DNA of 64,000 bases from NCBI GenBank assembly GCA_964472305.1, contig CAYYJR010000017.1, positions 39,067 through 103,066 on the forward strand, in the 5' to 3' direction. Below, in pieces: positions 62,431 through 64,000 of this stretch (position 1 is its first letter; each line of letters begins with the position of its first letter). A program made the translations under genes and the position numbers. This stretch comes from CAYYJR01 sp964472305. Its GTDB lineage: Bacteria; Armatimonadota; Hebobacteria; CAIYQO01. A model generated the notes under the pieces. It saw only the letters and a program-made list of their open reading frames with translations. It was not told where the DNA came from and searched no databases.

Positions 62431-64000
62431 CACCGGGCCTCGGTCTTCGATGTCGCCGAATCGGCCGCCAACTCCTTGTTGCCGACGCGGATAATCCCTC
62501 GCGCCCCCAACGACAGCGTCACTTTGGCGCCGCGCATCTGGACCGACCCGATGGTTCCCTGCAACTTCACCTTGCCGTCGGGCGAGGTATAGGTTGCGCC
62601 GGGTGGTGGATTGAGCACGCTGGGATCAAACTGCGCGGCATCACCCTCGCAGGCCCACCAGACGGCCTTCGCGGGATCCGCGCCAACCTCGTTGCCCAGC
62701 TTCTCGCCGCGCAGCAGCGCCTCGCGCAGGCTCCACTGCTTGCCGGCGGCATCGCGCACCACCATCTCGACATTCGTGGAATCCCACCACTCGCAGGGTC
62801 CGGGATAGATCAGCAAGCGCACTAGGTCGCCTTTTTTCACCGCCAGTTGCTGGGCTGTCGCCTTGACTTCGCCGCCGCCATTGGCTATCGCGCCATGGTC
62901 GAGCAGATCCTCGCCTTTGCGCAGTTCGTAGAGCACGCCGTCGCTGCGCCAGCCGTCCGCTTCATTCGTTCCCGCATCACTATCGGCCACCCGCGCTTCC
63001 ACGCTCACCGTATCGGTGACCGGACTGCGCCAGACCACGGCAACCGGCGTGAGCGGCCCGGGATGCACCTGCAGGAAGTTCGCCGGAAGTTTCGCGACAT
63101 CGGTCGTGGCATCCGCCGTGCCGCGCTCCATGACGAGGAACGGCGTATTATGCTCCGCTATTCCGCATTGCAGGGATTGCGGCGTGGCGGTCACCTCAGT
63201 CATAGGCCTTAACACGTTGCCGATCAGGCGGGGATCGAAGGTTTCCGCATCGCCGTCGCACACCCACCAGACCGCCTTCGCGGTGGCGGAACCGCTCAAC
63301 TGGTTCCCCAGCTTCTCACCGCGCAGCACCGATTCCCGCAGGTTCCACTTCTGCCCATTGGTTGCTCGCATCGTCAGATCCACCTGCGTGGTATCCCACC
63401 ATTCACTCGGACCCGGCGAGATGACCAGGCGCACTAACTGCCCCTGCGTGACCGTGATATTCTCCGCGGTAAATCTGGCTTCCGGGCCGCCGTTCGCAAT
63501 GGCGCCCTTCCGCAGCGACTGCTGCCCCGTGCGCAGTTCATACAGAATCCCGTCGCTACGCCAAGCATCCGCGCCCGTCGCGGCGGGATCTCCGTCGGCG
63601 ATCCACGCATCCACGCTGACCGTCCCGGCGATCGGGCTCTGCCAGACCACCGTCACCGGTCGCTTTTCCGACGGATGCACCGTAAGATAATCCGGCGGCA
63701 ATTTGCCGGCACCTGCCGCGGGATCGACTTTCCTGTACTGAATCTCCATGTTCGGCGTCCCCGACGCGGTCAAGCCTAGCCTGAGCAAATCACGCGTGAG
63801 ATCCTCCCAGCGTAGGGCAATCAGGCTCTTGCCGTCGCGCTGCACCGTTTTCTTTTCCGGGGGCAACATGAACAACACGTCGCGCCCGGCCGTCGAGTCC
63901 ACCTGCGCGATCTTCCCGTCCTCAGACCAGGTCACCTTCGGCGGCGGCTCCGTCTTCAGCCGCGGATACAGCACCGCGCTGATGGCCCCGCGACCCGCCA
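62430..64000 (-). CDS. Partial protein with internally duplicated ~160-residue domain
   Basis: The frame is open through the right edge of the window, so the N-terminus is missing; the GTG at 63974 is probably internal. Counting from there, 514 residues are visible. Two repeats occur at ~90-257 and ~295-455, sharing ADAWRSDGILYELR / ADGWRSDGVLYELR, GAIANGG, GQLVRLVISPGPSEWWD / GDLVRLLIYPGPCEWWD, REALLRGEKLGNE and KAVWWxCxGDAxxFDP. The sequence before the repeats (ISAVLYPRL, VTWSEDGKIA, VDSTAGRDVLFML) recalls C-terminal beta domains of heparinase-like lyases. Function unknown. Confidence 0.65.
   Translation of the reverse strand, partial: AGRGAISAVLYPRLKTEPPPKVTWSEDGKIAQVDSTAGRDVLFMLPPEKKTVQRDGKSLIALRWEDLTRDLLRLGLTASGTPNMEIQYRKVDPAAGAGKLPPDYLTVHPSEKRPVTVVWQSPIAGTVSVDAWIADGDPAATGADAWRSDGILYELRTGQQSLRKGAIANGGPEARFTAENITVTQGQLVRLVISPGPSEWWDTTQVDLTMRATNGQKWNLRESVLRGEKLGNQLSGSATAKAVWWVCDGDAETFDPRLIGNVLRPMTEVTATPQSLQCGIAEHNTPFLVMERGTADATTDVAKLPANFLQVHPGPLTPVAVVWRSPVTDTVSVEARVADSDAGTNEADGWRSDGVLYELRKGEDLLDHGAIANGGGEVKATAQQLAVKKGDLVRLLIYPGPCEWWDSTNVEMVVRDAAGKQWSLREALLRGEKLGNEVGADPAKAVWWACEGDAAQFDPSVLNPPPGATYTSPDGKVKLQGTIGSVQMRGAKVTLSLGARGIIRVGNKELAADSATSKTEAR

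Overview
The window is bacterial chromosomal DNA, GC-rich and densely coded. It carries a dual-membrane (Gram-negative type) envelope system: an ABC transporter with a membrane-fusion protein and two outer-membrane factors. Housekeeping promoters are close to the sigma-70 consensus (TTGACA, 17 bp, TATAAT). Many secreted glycoside hydrolase-like and lyase-like proteins, beta-helix proteins and Gfo/Idh/MocA oxidoreductases are present, and no SusC/SusD pair was seen. This mix resembles Armatimonadota, Lentisphaerota or Hydrogenedentota-like degraders, but the phylum cannot be fixed from this sequence alone.

Left part (1-24 kb). A minus-strand export operon runs from two tandem TolC-like factors through a membrane-fusion protein and an ATPase to a permease (8150 to 2757). 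Around it are a parallel beta-helix protein, a Gfo/Idh/MocA oxidoreductase, thiC behind a TPP riboswitch, murF, tRNA-Val(GAC), a small TPR membrane protein, thrS, a two-TM RCK channel, a secreted protein, rpsT and gyrA. thrS is preceded by what reads as a complete ribosome-mediated attenuator: a promoter, a seven-residue leader peptide Met-Thr-Thr-Thr-Arg-Arg-Arg, mutually exclusive hairpins and an intrinsic terminator.

Middle part (24-54 kb). This is a carbohydrate utilisation island. A LacI-family regulator sits at 37243-38304. A 14-bp palindrome close to CTGATNCGNATCAG occurs at seven intergenic sites on both strands, usually abutting or overlapping the -10 box of a TTGACA promoter. An eighth, imperfect copy overlaps the regulator's own start codon. 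The linked genes encode a rhamnogalacturonan-lyase-like (PcRGLX/YetA) protein, two paralogous giant GH42-like secreted proteins, a PIG-L deacetylase, a large uncharacterised protein, an FG-GAP/UnbV secreted protein with a Gfo/Idh/MocA partner, an acyl-CoA (malonyl-CoA-like) ligase, a BNR-4 beta-propeller protein followed by a GH29-like protein, and a DUF4838 protein followed by a lipoprotein. I infer that these form one local regulon for a rhamnose-, galacturonate- or fucose-containing polysaccharide.

Right part (54-64 kb). Minus-strand genes for a GH38 alpha-mannosidase, an uncharacterised TIM-barrel-like protein, a phosphotriesterase-family hydrolase, a GH106-like large glycosidase and a partial protein with an internally duplicated domain. 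None of these shows the operator.

Gene decay is a theme. At least seven broken or truncated remnants lie between intact genes, including an internally deleted DUF4838 copy that still has an operator-bearing promoter, and a fossil of a tandem duplication next to the GH38 gene.
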